From NCBI RefSeq assembly GCF_000002235.5, contig NW_022145596.1:4894352-4958351 (forward strand): a stretch of DNA of 64,000 bases, given 5' to 3'. Positions within the stretch are counted from its first letter, which is position 1. Each line of letters begins with the position of its first letter. The DNA is from Strongylocentrotus purpuratus. Its lineage: Eukaryota; Echinodermata; Echinoidea; Camarodonta; Strongylocentrotidae. Position numbers and translations under genes: made by a program. The notes beneath the pieces are model-generated. The model was given only the letters and a program-made list of their open reading frames with translations. It had not been told where the DNA came from and did not search any database. Below, piece after piece: positions 50,801 to 60,905 of this stretch.

Positions 50801-53800
50801 AAGGCCACATTTGTTGTTTCCCTTGACAATGGTTTCTCATTGAATCATGTACTAAAGGAACCTGTTTACAAAGGTCACTTTTTGTGTTTCCCTTTGGTGG
50901 TCGCTATAGACAGGTTTGACTGTACTTAGTGGAATAGTGCATTACATGTATAGTCAAATTTCATCTTCGAGAGCCAGAAGAGCATTACATGTTTGTGATA
51001 CTATTTGCATATATTTATTGGCACTCTACTTTGTGGCAGGCAACATGGTATGAAGACTACTCAAGGGTGAAACACATTGTATTTTATAGACTTTATAGTC
51101 TTTATATGCAGGTTCCTATCAGTAAAATATAAAGGTGGGCCTTCTAAGATAGATGGTCTTTATGTACAGGTTCCCTTTGGTGAAAACGCAATATGGGTCT
51201 TGATAGGAAGGTGATCATTACAGGTTTCCTTTAATACTTGAATCTGTTTTAACGAGAACTATTTCTCATGGGATTAGAGATGTTAGAATGATACATGTAT
51301 GTCATGTGGCCTTTGTATACAGGTGGTCATTTTTAAAAAGACGACTGACTGTATTAAACCTGTTCATACATGTAGTTGTTTTTTTAGGAAGGTGGAGATG
51401 ACACAGTCGGTGTTGTGTCCACTTGGTTTAATAATCTCCTACATTTGTGGTCTGTGTCAATCACTCATCCTTGTTCATTATCTTGAGGTGTTAGTAAACA
51501 TGACATACCATCCGCTGAAAGCCAGAAGGGCACAAGGCAACGCCCTTCTGGCTCTCAGGCAGTCTTACTAGATGATTATGTAGTGCATTGGAAATGTGTC
51601 ACCCTAATCCTGCTACCAACACATACATAGAGTTCAAGATTGTAGATGTGAGGTTGTAGGAAAAGGGGAGGAAGCAGATAAGTCACTCTTCCTTGTTCAT
51701 TATCTTGAGGTGTTAGTAAACATGACATACCATCCGTTGAGAGCCAGAAGGGAACAAGTCAAGTAGTTAACACCCTTCTGGCTCTAAGGCAGTCTAAGCA
51801 GATGATATGTAGTGTATTGGAAATGTGTCACCCTAATCCTGCTACCAACACATGCATAGAGCTCAAGATTGTAGATGTGAGGTTGTAGGTAAAGGGGGAG
51901 GAAGCAGATAGGGGTAATACCAGAAGTCTCTTCTTGACGCCTCTCGTTCTCATCCTTCAGTCTCAATCATCCCAGCTAAACCCTGGCGAGCGAACCAGCG
52001 CTGCCTTGCCTTGCCTTGCCTTGCCTAGCCTAGCCTAACTCTCCCTCCGCCTGTCTGGCGTGATTCACCAGCGAAGAGCGATCCTGACCTCTGAAGTCTT
52101 AGCCGCGCCGGAAGGAGTTTGGAGTTTGATATGGGAAAAATTGTCAAGTCCATGTTTCCCTTGGGAGAGGATCGTCTATAGCCTCTTTTCCCTCTACCCC
52201 TCTCTCTTTCTCTCTCCCTCTTCCTCGCCCTTTCTGCATCACAAAGTTGAATGTGTGTGATTTGCTGCTTGATACATTGAGCTGTCGCTATTAAAGCCGT
52301 AGTCCCTAACTGTGAGAACCAAGCAAGTGTCAGCTAAAGGCAAGATCACATCGATGCTTACAGAGGGGAGGTGGATCAGATATCAGGCAGTGTTTGGAGT
52401 GCTCCTGGGGGGTTAAATCGCGCCCTTCTTGTATTGTCTGATGCTCTAAGCTATTGGCATCATATTCCAGTGTCTACCTGCCGAGCCTGTGAGTGAGGTT
52501 TTCATAGTGGAGTTGAACTTGAGCAAGTAACATGTTTATACACTTACTGGACCTGCCCAGTTTGAGAAACACATTTTCATAGTGGAGCAAGTATTAAAAC
52601 CATCTAAAAAAAGTTGTGGCTTTAATATTAAGCTCTTGTGGTAGGTCTGTGTTTAGCTGCTTTAAACTATATATGGAACTGTGGAAGTTATGACTTAGGT
52701 CCGTCTCATAATTGGCTGATTCTTGGAGCTCGTTCTAATGCAGATGTGAAAAGACCAGTGGAGCTGAAACCAGATGAGTAACAACCAGCTGGTAAAGTTG
52801 AGACTTGCACCCTGCTTCTATTACCCGATGCTTCAAGCAATAGCATCATGTTCCAAGGCCTATATACCCGCTGAGATAGTGTGACAGACATTCATAGCGA
52901 AGTTGAACTTGGACGAGAACAACCAACTGTTAAGTTGTGGCTTGGTGTTGTGATTGGATTAAAGCGGAATAACCTGCTGGGGCAAAGACCTTCTGGTCAT
53001 ATAAAGCAAAAGTACACCATGGATGTATTTGTTATTGATGAAGGTGAGAATTTGTAGGACTTGTGAGAATCATGTTACAAATGCTGTGCATACATGTATA
53101 TACCTGTATCCATGTATGTAGTCTACTGTACAATGATCGTATGTGCTGTCGACTTTAATAGGAATTGGCTGTATACATTGGATTGAGCTTGATGAGTACA
53201 TTATCGTTCTAGTGATGTGTGTCTTACATGTTGGAGTAGATTTACTCAGCCTTTACTTGTGCAAAGTTTCATGCTTTGCTAGTTGATTTGTGTTGGTTCT
53301 ATTCATTCTTTGTCAAAACTTTGTCTCAAAACTGGAGTTGATTCTGGCAAAGGAGTTTTGTGTAGGTTATGTAGATGTACACATAGGCTGACAACAAGTG
53401 GTATTTTTGGAGCCGAAAGGGCATTAACTCTAGTTATTTAACACAGAGTTAATGCCCTTCTGGCTCTGAACAGACAAAGTGTACTCTGTAAATGACACAT
53501 ACTTCTGTAAAGTACTCAAATGCCAAACTGCACATAGTACAGCGTACCTCTGTTTTGTTTACCGCTTGTAATAACGTCATGAACTGTTAATTGGAGTAAT
53601 TTAGAACCTTCCTGCAGAAAGTCAGTGAACCCTTGATAAGACTAGCGTTATTAAATCAACAAATTAAGCGGGATGATGAGTAGTATTTAGAGAAAAAACA
53701 TTTACTTGGCCCAAATTCTTCTTTGTTAAAGAGGGATTTTAAAAAAATCCTGCATAATAGTTAAATATTTGGTCAAATATAATCTAGCCTTTTTCTTTCC

Positions 53801-56800
53801 TTGAGGTTCTTTCCTAGGGTTCTTTTACAGAAAATCATGAAAGACATGTGAATATGGAAATTGGAGTAAGACAGTATATGGCTCTCTTAAATTCAAATCA
53901 GATCATATTTTGGCTCTTGTGTCACGATGCACCTCTGGCATTAGCCGATTACTGCCACAATTTAATCGTCATGGCAACAATCAACATGCGTACAGGTATA
54001 TAGGCCAAGATTGTAATGACTCTGGCAGGGATAGAGTTACAATATAATTATCCCAGCAAGAATGAAAATAGCGTACCTTGGTTCTCTCAATCAATGGAGT
54101 TATGAAGATGATGCGCTTCCTAAAATATACCTGGGTGGCATTTAAAGTTGTTATTTTGGTGTCGGGCCTTTCAACAAGTTATTGTTAACTGTAGGAGTGT
54201 CTGATATCATAATTAGTTGAGTTTTTAAATAGATTTTTCATTGTTCTTGGGACCAAGACATTGCCATTGGCTATAGATACTTGTACCCTGGATTTAGCTC
54301 TTTAAATGTCAACATTCATATTTCATTGTATGTTTCACTTCTTCTCTTTATGTTCATTCATTCATGAATTTTATTTGGGTTATGTTGTTTGTTGGGGATT
54401 CAGTCTTTTATTCTCCCATTCCTGAATTCATCATAACCTACTGGGTGTAGTATGTTTAGTTTGCCACCTGTTATTCTTATTTTCCTGCCTCTCTTTGTGA
54501 TGTTAAGTTTCCTTTAAGTGTAATAGTGTATCCCTTTCCTCTTCGTACCAGACCCTTTTTAAAAACCATTTGGTAGCTTTACTCACTGAAAAGGCTGTTG
54601 ATATATATTCTTTTGTCAAAAGAACCTGTTATGGGCGATAGAGGAATTGAGGAAGAAGTATAATAGAAAAAAAAGGAAGCTATGACAATGGAGTGGAGAT
54701 TTATTAAACACTTACACAAGACAATTTTTATGCCTCCGCCACCGAAGGTGGTGCCGGAGGCATCATGTTTTCGGGTTGTCCGTCCGTACGTCCGTCCGTC
54801 CGTACGTCCGTCCGTCCGTCCGTCCCGTTTGACCGTTATCACAATATCTCAAGAACCATTTAAGATTTAAACTTAAGACTCGGGAATAGTATTTATCACC
54901 ATAGGAAGACGATCTGATTAGATTTTGGAGTACGTAGGTCAAAGGTCACAGGTCACAGAGGTCAACTTATGAAATTCCTTGTATTGAGTTTGTTAGCGCG
55001 ATATCTCAAGAACCATTTGAGATTTAAACTTCAAACTTAAGGATAGTATGTATCACCATAGGAAGACGATCTGATTAGATTTTGGAGCACGTTTGTCAAA
55101 GGTCAAGGGTCACAGAGGTCAACTTATGAAATTCCATACATTGAGATTGTTATCATGATATCTCAAGAACCACTGGAGATTTAAACTTCAAACTTAGTGA
55201 TAGTGTGTATCACTATAGGAAAACAATCTGATTACATTTTGGAGCACGTAGGTCAAAGGTCAAGGGTCATAGAGGTCAACTTATGAAATTCCATACATTG
55301 AGATTGTTATCATGATATCTCAAGAACCACTGGAGATGTAAAAACTTCAAACTTAAGGATAGTATGTATCACCAAAGGAAGATGATCTGATTAGATTTTG
55401 GAGTACGTAGGTCAAAGGTCAAGGGTCACAGAGGTCAACTTATGAAATTCCATACATTGAGATTGTTATCATAATATCTCAAGAACCACTGGAGATTTAA
55501 ACTTCAAACTTAATGATAGTGTGTATCACCATAGGAAGACAATCTGATTAGATTTTGGAGCACGTAGGTCAAAGGTCAAGGGTCACAGAGGTCAACTTAT
55601 GAAATTCCATACATTGAGATCGTTATCGCGATATCTCAAGAACCACTGGAGAATTTTCACTTCAAACTTAATGATAGTATGTATCACCATATCATAATAT
55701 CTCAAGAACCACTGGAGATTTAAACTTCAAACTTAATGATAGTGTGTATCACCATAGGAAGACAATCTGATTAGATTTTGGAGCACGTAGGTCAAAGGTC
55801 AAGGGTCACAGAGGTCAACTTATGAAATTCCATACATTGAGATTGTTATCATGATATCTCAAGAACCACTGGAGATTTAAACTCCAAACTTGTTTAAATT
55901 GCTCTATGGCGGAGGCATCATTTTCGACTGCGCGCAGTCAAAATTCCATCTAGTTTTTTATGCCTCCGTTACGAAGTAGCCGGAGGCATTATGTTTTCTG
56001 GTTGTCCGTCCGTCCGTCCGTCCGTCCCGTTCTCGTGATCGCGTTATCTGAAGAACCGATTGATGGATTCCTACCAAACTTTGGTCATGTATGTATCTTG
56101 CAGAGCCGATGAACTGATTAGATTTTGGGGTCACGAGGTCAAAGGTCAAAGGTCACAGGGCTCATTATGTATGCAAAAACAGCTCGTGATCGCGTTATCC
56201 AAAGAACCGATTGATGGATTCCTGCCAAACTTTGGTCATGTATGTATCTTGTAGAGCCGATGAACTGATTAGATTTTGGGGTCACGAGGTCAAAGTTCAA
56301 AGGTCACAGGGCTCATTATGTATGCAAAAACAGCTCGTGATCGCGTTATCCGAAGAACCGATTGATGGATTCCTTCCAAACTTTGGTCATGTATGTATCT
56401 TGCAGAGCCGATGAACTGAATAGATTTTGGGGTCACGAGGTCAACGGTCAAAGGTCACAGGGCTCATTATGTATGCAAAAACTGCTCGTGATCGCGTTAT
56501 CTCAAGAACCGATTGAAGGATTCCTGCCAAACTTAGGTCATGTATGTTACTTGCGAAGCCGATGAACTGATTAGATTTTGGGGTCATGAGGTCAAGGTCA
56601 AAGGTCATGCGGCTCATTATGTATGCAAAAATAGCTTGTGATCGCATTATCATTAGAACAGATTGATGGATTCCTGCCAAATTTAGATCATGTATGCATC
56701 TTGCAGAGCCAATGAACTGAGTAGATTCTTTGGTCATGAGGTCAAAGGTCAAAGGTCATGGGCTCATTATGTATGCAAAAATAGCTTGTGAATGCATTCT

Positions 56801-58121
56801 CATTAGAACTGACAGATGGATTACTATTTAACTCGGGACATCTTACAGAGCCAATGAACTGAGTAGATGTTAGGGTCATGAGGTCAAAGATCAAAGGGTC
56901 ATATATGTATATGAGAAATTGCTTGTAATCACAATATTCTGAGAACCTGTTAATGGATTACAATTGAACTTGAATTTGAAAAATTTCTTCTGTTTTGGTT
57001 TGTAAATTGCTCTATGACGGAGGCATCATTTCGACTGCGTGCAGTCGAAGTTCCATCTAGTTACTTTTTATTGTCAGTGTTGTGTACACTTCAGAATTGA
57101 GATGAAATAGAAGGAGGAAAGAAAAAGAGGGAATGATCGAGATTAAGTAAGGCTACCACATTTTGTTACTGAAAGCCTTGATATATGAATAGTCGGTTAG
57201 TCACCATGGAAACCTACAGAGAACATCTAATTTTGATACACTTATTCCATTGAGAAGACTGAACAGGTTGAGCATGGATTCAAAGCTACAGGCGCTCATA
57301 AATCCTGTTCTTTATTCGACTCTCTTATCAAATATCAATCTCTACACAAATTCCCAATAAGAAATCTAATTTCATTCTCTTTTGGAAATGGTTTAGAAAT
57401 TGATGTTTGATAGTATAGAAAATTGGATTTTGCATTGTATTTATGATCAAAAGCATTCGCACTTGAACTAAACTGTTTTGAGAATGCAATCTCTGACTCA
57501 ATCATGTTTGCAATTGTAAATTTTATAGACCTCATTGTGTTCCAGCAGAGACAGAGCATTTCTCTAGTTTCAGAGTGTATTTGCACTTAAATTCCCTCGA
57601 GAGTTGTTGCAAGAAAAGCTGTCCATTATATTCTTCAATACATTCCTTCATATGTTTATGCATATTGTTATTATTTTTGACTTTGCACATTACTCGATCA
57701 TGTGCAATTGCTGTACATGCAAGTAGTCCAATAACTGTTTGCTGTACTAAAGACCAATGAAATTTTCTCTTATAAATAGGTGGAGCTAGTACATGTGTAC
57801 AATATAATTATGTACATGTAGGTTGAACTGTTTTGATAAATTATCTCCAAAAAAAATATATGCATATAATTGCAATCCCTAATGACTGATTGACAGTATC
57901 AAGGAGTTACTGGTCAAATTTCAAGATCAGTCTTTGAACCTAATCTAACCTAAGAATTTGTAATATACTGGAAAGCAAGATTTCTGCTATAAACCAACCA
58001 CCTGAATGTGACTCTTCCCTTGTCTCCCAATGATGTCTGCAACTTGTCGTTTTAAGCTATTCAACTTTGTACATGTGCAAATGTATTTAATCGTAAATGT
58101 ACTGTACATGTACACGTACCC

Positions 58122-58196
<75 letters not shown>

Positions 58197-60684
58197 TTAT
58201 ATCTTTTTCTCTTTTTCTCTTATCCTTCTCCCTCTAAACCTCTTTCTCTAGCACACTTTACTGCTCTCTTTCTCTCACCCCTTCCTTTATGTCCTCTTTC
58301 TTTTAATCAGTACTGTATGCTGTATGTTAATCATGCACTTTTTGTTGCCAATTCAAAGTCATGAAATGACGTCAAACTCAAGGATCTATTTGGAGATTGC
58401 CATTTCAATTTGCATGGTTGTGATTGTTATCTTAACTTGGATGCCTACATTCTACCCGGGATAGCTATGTTGACATACAAACCCTCATGTAGAAAATGCA
58501 CTGTGAAGAATATGAACCCTGCATATTCATTCTCTTCAATAACTTCTGTTTTGTTAAAGAGAAGGTCGAGTTCTGGGAAGAGGTGAAAAACAATTTGTGG
58601 GCGTTATCATTGTTATGATGTAAGTGTGGAAGAACATCAGAGACAAAATGTTCCCTGAAAAGCATGGCTCTTCAAATGCATTCATATTCTAAATATGGCA
58701 TGTAACATCATAAAAATCGGGACAGATTTTTATGCCACATGTTTGTTTAGTCCCATATACACCTTTCTGTGTACAGTGCTTGTAAATTTACCAAGACTGG
58801 GCCAAATTTCTTATCATTTTGATGATTCTAGAACCTTGCAGTACACACCAATAATACTTGTATGCCAGATGATCAACCTTTTTTGATCGTTTCCACAAAG
58901 TTTCTTTAATGCAATCGCATGACCAGAACTCAACTTTATTAACAGCCAATATTTTGATAAAACCTTTTTTGTCTACCAGAACTGTGTTTCCTTCCTCATG
59001 CGTATGATGATGAAAATATACATGTAATCCTCATTTATTTATATTTTAGTTCTCTTTTGTATTCCCATGGTAGATCTCCCCAATTCTGCATAGCAGGGTA
59101 AACAAATGTAAAATTACATGTATTTATGCTAATCTCATACTTTTTTTTGGCATACGTTATTTTGTACTATGTCATAATTATGTCATCATCTTACATGTTT
59201 GAAAAATTATTTAATTAATTCTTTATTTCTTTGACAGTTATCCTACCACCTAACAAGATGTCTGTGGCTGTTCAAGTGGTGAACGGGAGAGAGCAAGGCA
59301 CGGAGGAGGAGGAGGAGCTACAGGAAGCAGGGGGCGGAGCTCAGGAAGCTGGAGGGGGAGGAGCTCAGGAAATAGAGGGCGGAGCACAGGCCATGGACAT
59401 AACGGAGGAGGATATGGTGGTGGTGCCTCGCAGCCCCAGAGAAGAAGGGATGAGCGACAGTGAATTATACCAGTCAGGTAGGATGGACATTTGCCACTCT
59501 CCACCCAGGTGTTGAATGGGTACCCGGTAGGATGCGGCAGATAATGTGGTTGGATTGGCATGTGTACTTGCAAAATAGCTGGAATACTCCCCAGGGAGTG
59601 GAGCGTGTACACAATCATGTATGGATTAGTAATTGAATCCAATGACCAGGGTGATAATAATTACATTGTAAATCATTTAGAAGTGTAGTAATTAAGTGCT
59701 GTACAGATTTGACTTTAACATTATCTATTATAATTCCACTGGGTTGAAACGAATTAGATAGTTTGCACAACTGCAGTGGATATGACGTTTGCATTCTAGC
59801 ACAAGCTTAATGGGAGGGTGGGGAATGACTATTGGATTAACTTGGATTAGTGACGATAGTATTAATGAGTGAGAGAGGTAGATATTAGTGTAAGAGTCAT
59901 ATCACATTACTCATCAGAAGAGACTTATCAAGGAAGACTGCCTGGCAATTTGAATTAAAATTTTCCATGGAGCTAGCTTGCTTGATGCAGTATAGTGACC
60001 TGGTAGGGTACCTCTATTTGGGGGTGGGAGTATTGGGCCAGTAACACATTTGGGCAACCATACCATTTTTAGTGTTTTTTAATCAGCTTGTATTTCAAAT
60101 ACAGAGTACTTTTGAAATACATGTTGAGAAATCATTTCAGAAGATCATGAGAAACAAGAAACCATTGTGTGAAACATCCTTTCAGTCACTTTTCTAAATT
60201 AATGTAATGACATCTGTCTGTTTCGTTATTTTGTGTTGTTGCATTATTTAAAAGGAACATGGATCTTTCTGTCGTGATCGTTTATCTTTAACTCCCTGGA
60301 TCATTTTTTCTTGCATTCTATTGAAGACACCTTACATGTACTTCACTTTCAAATTCTTTCACAAACCATGACAAGATGTTAATAATTATTTTTTATAAAG
60401 ATGATAGTAGAATTATGGGTACATATAAGATTAGATTCAACTGCTTTCAAAACCCAGAAAAAATGTAAAAAATATATTAAAGCCATGTATGATCAGATCA
60501 CACATCAGTCTACATGCTGTATTTGTAATATGATACTTACAGGTGCCCCAAAGAAGAAGAAGTTCAAAGCATGGAAGTCGATAAAGAAGATTTTCAAGAA
60601 GAAGAAGAGTTCGAAAGGATCAGAAGGGGACTCAACACCAAACAAGAACAAGTCTAAATCAACAAGCGAACTAGAAACAGGAGG
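40442..60684 (+). CDS. Unidentified gene, N-terminal 243 residues (CRACD/KIAA1211-like?), incomplete
   Basis: Spliced CDS: 40442-40490, 50443-50739, 59238-59477, 60543-60684, continuing past the window. The first three junctions are all phase 1; the last donor leaves phase 2. The protein has a short start peptide and a charged region rich in D/E (residues about 18-116, with DLIDPEYLLDPPENWRLD). Then comes an E/G-rich repeat (EAGGGAQ-type, 130-170), a patch VVVPRSPREEGMSDSELYQS (about 176-195), and a very basic segment KKKKFKAWKSIKKIFKKKK (199-217) followed by Ser/Thr/Lys-rich sequence. No signal peptide or membrane span is seen; the whole looks disordered. The basic FK..K.IFKKKK motif recalls the N-terminal region of CRACD (capping protein inhibiting regulator of actin dynamics). 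That match is from memory and weak. Confidence 0.7.
42340..42540. repeat. Purine-only (GA/GAA/GACA) tract ending in poly-G
   Basis: About 200 bp with almost no pyrimidines except in GACAGA units. This is a polypurine tract of the type that can form triplex DNA. Frames across it on both strands are open because of the composition. Confidence 0.92.
44757..44798. repeat. GA microsatellite
   Basis: About 20 GA dinucleotides. A second, shorter one lies at 45207-45231. Confidence 0.95.
48174..48297. mobile_element. MITE fragment (GGGCCCCATTTCACAAAACT end)
   Basis: The left end is followed by TGTCATCAGTGACAAATGACAG. An inverted GTCACTGA..TGTCATTTGTCA block lies about 90 bp further on. The right terminal repeat is not found. 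Confidence 0.5.
50299..50395 (+). repeat. Duplicated splice acceptor and exon start (decoy exon)
   Basis: The acceptor region and first bases of the exon at 50443 are duplicated 98 bp upstream. TCTCATCC..TTTTTT, TTAATCCAG and GTCACACAAAGAAAAAGAGTG recur, followed by CAATCACAACAACGTAATAAC against CGATCACGACACCGCAATAAC. The upstream copy lacks 13 bp and, read in the correct phase, runs into TAA after about a dozen codons. Confidence 0.85.
50443..50739 (+). CDS. Plus-strand gene, coding exon 2 (297 nt)
   Basis: The acceptor TTGTTAATCCAG ends at 50442 and the donor GTCAGT starts at 50740. Two bases complete G17, 98 codons follow (residues 18-115) and one base is left over. The other two frames close quickly. 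The product is hydrophilic, with DPEYLLDPPENWRLD in the middle and a basic end (ARKRDRRLVKKEERDFAE). The phase is 1-1 and the length a multiple of three, so skipping would keep the frame. A decoy acceptor lies 98 bp upstream. Confidence 0.82.
50767..50922. mobile_element. MITE, CAGTCAAACC family, copy 2 (TA-flanked)
   Basis: Ends CAGTCAAACCTG and CAGGTTTGACTG are exact inverses and TA lies outside each, which suggests a Tc1/mariner-type target. Inside, inverted GGTGGTC / GACCACC blocks pair. It starts only 27 bp after the exon 2 donor. Confidence 0.8.
51464..51917. repeat. Tandem duplication, about 225 bp, each copy with a hairpin
   Basis: CCTTGTTCATTATCTTGAGG to GGAGGAAGCAGATA occurs twice in succession with about 90% identity by eye. 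Each copy contains inverted AGCCAGAAGGG..CCCTTCTGGCT arms that differ most in the loop. Confidence 0.85.
51960..53018 (+). promoter_or_regulatory. Candidate internal promoter / 5' UTR zone
   Basis: This zone is richer in G+C than the surrounding intron and begins with CCTTG pentamer repeats (about 52000-52035). Two diverged copies of a block (ATGCTCTAAGCTATTGGCATCAT.. at about 52441 and ATGCTTCAAGCAATAGCATCAT.. at about 52828) lie inside. It precedes the candidate alternative start at 53019. No TATA box is convincing. Confidence 0.3.
53019..53043 (+). CDS. Candidate alternative first coding exon
   Basis: ACACCATGG is a near-ideal start context. The frame MDVFVIDE then leaves one base before a consensus donor GAAG|GTGAGA at 53044. 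This is phase 1, the exact phase needed by the exon at 59238. The result would be an isoform starting MDVFVIDE-V-ILPPNKM and lacking exons 1 and 2. The frame has an upstream stop at 52872. Confidence 0.45.
53409..53467. repeat. Hairpin of the AGAGCCAGAAGGGC family
   Basis: AGCCGAAAGGGCATTAACTC and GAGTTAATGCCCTTCTGGCT form 21-bp arms with a single mismatch around a 13-bp loop. The same arm motif recurs singly or in pairs at about 37274, 42149, 43214, 48881, 50969, 51514 and 51738. Confidence 0.75.
54725..55954. mobile_element. Pearl-like / Helentron-associated element A
   Basis: The order is: 5' hairpin (ATGCCTCCG..CGGAGGCAT), then GTCC-type microsatellite at about 54777-54826, then a tandem core whose 157-bp units start near 55001, 55158, 55315, 55474, 55631 and 55854 (a partial unit at 55697). 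A 3' block follows with CGGAGGCATCAT, hairpin GACTGCGCGCAGTC and, about 10 bp on, the terminus CTAGT followed by T. This layout matches pearl-type non-autonomous elements described in bivalves and related Helentron derivatives. Each unit carries AGGTCA-like half-sites. There is no coding capacity. Confidence 0.8.
55955..57061. mobile_element. Pearl-like / Helentron-associated element B
   Basis: It directly follows element A and repeats its plan: hairpin ATGCCTCCG..CCGGAGGCAT, GTCC microsatellite (about 56004-56027), then a tandem core with 150-151-bp units (GCGTTATC-type starts at 56041, 56192, 56343, 56494, 56644 and 56794). It ends with CGGAGGCATCAT, hairpin GACTGCGTGCAGTC and terminal CTAGT|T. 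The core unit differs from that of A although the ends match, so the two are family members with exchanged or independently diverged cores. Confidence 0.8.
58124..58187. repeat. CT microsatellite
   Basis: About 30 CT dinucleotides, continuing as a CT-rich tract to about 58260. Confidence 0.95.
59238..59477 (+). CDS. Plus-strand gene, coding exon 3 (240 nt)
   Basis: The acceptor is TTTCTTTGACAG (ending 59237) and the donor is GTAGGA from 59478. Two bases complete V116, then 79 codons follow (117-195) and one base is left over. The product is acidic and repetitive: EEEEELQ, then three GGAQE-like units, then MDITEEDMVVVPRSPREEG. It is G+C-rich against an A/T-rich intron. The phase is 1-1 and the length a multiple of three. 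A proline-rich frame on the opposite strand is its shadow. Confidence 0.82.
59478..60542 (+). other. Intron 3 of the plus-strand gene
   Basis: About 1.1 kb of unique-looking, A/T-rich sequence. I see no exon, repeat or mobile element in it. Confidence 0.7.
60543..60684 (+). CDS. Plus-strand gene, coding exon 4 (basic segment)
   Basis: The acceptor TACTTACAG ends at 60542 and the donor GTAAGT begins at 60685. Two bases complete G196, 46 codons follow and two bases are left for G243. KKKKFKAWKSIKKIFKKKK, then SSKGSEGDSTPNKNKSKST. The lysine-rich, partly amphipathic stretch could be a nuclear-localisation, acidic-membrane or actin/capping-protein contact site. No following exon is visible before the window ends. 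Confidence 0.82.
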
Positions 60685-60708
60685 GTAAGTTAGTTTGGTT
60701 GGTGGTGG

Positions 60709-60905
60709 TTATTTTACCTGACTGCTAAGAAAGCATAAATGTTTGTTAGTAAGCAACCAGAAGGTCGATGGATTTAGGTCCTCTCCAAGGGACCTGGTAA
60801 TGAGAATTAATGCCTTACCAAAAGGCAATAGCGCATCGCCTTGGTTTAGAACCCGGGTCGCCGGATTACGAGACCACTGCTCTACCAACTGAGCCATTGC
60901 CCCTC
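60709..60905 (-). mobile_element. tRNA-derived SINE
   Basis: The minus-strand 5' end resembles a tRNA: GGGGCAATGGCTCAGTTGG, with A-box TGGCTCAGTTGG (60896-60885) and B-box GGTTCTAAACC (60853-60843). The anticodon stem does not pair and no 3' acceptor half follows, so it is not a working tRNA. A tRNA-unrelated body follows to about 60709. It lies just inside intron 4. The exact 3' end is uncertain. Confidence 0.7.

Larger units (their letters stand above)
50740..59237 (+). other. Intron 2 of the plus-strand gene (8.5 kb)
   Basis: It contains a TA-flanked MITE, a 225-bp tandem duplication, a G+C-richer zone (51960-53043) with a candidate alternative first exon, the hairpin at 53409, two pearl-like elements and a CT microsatellite. 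The stretches 53480-54720 and 57070-59230 otherwise show only A/T-rich sequence. Confidence 0.65.

Noticed and set aside
54579-56752. Several 60-100-codon frames with TDGRTDG or HDLSLAGIHQ repeats
   Set aside because: They are read from the GTCC microsatellite and the 150-157-bp cores of the pearl-like elements; the unit lengths are not kept in frame.
59250-59642. Proline-rich 130-codon frame on the minus strand
   Set aside because: It is the complement of the G+C-rich plus-strand exon 59238-59477, which has matching splice phases.
60825-60905. tRNA-like sequence on the minus strand
   Set aside because: A- and B-boxes are good, but the anticodon stem does not pair and there is no 3' acceptor arm. 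It fits the head of a SINE.
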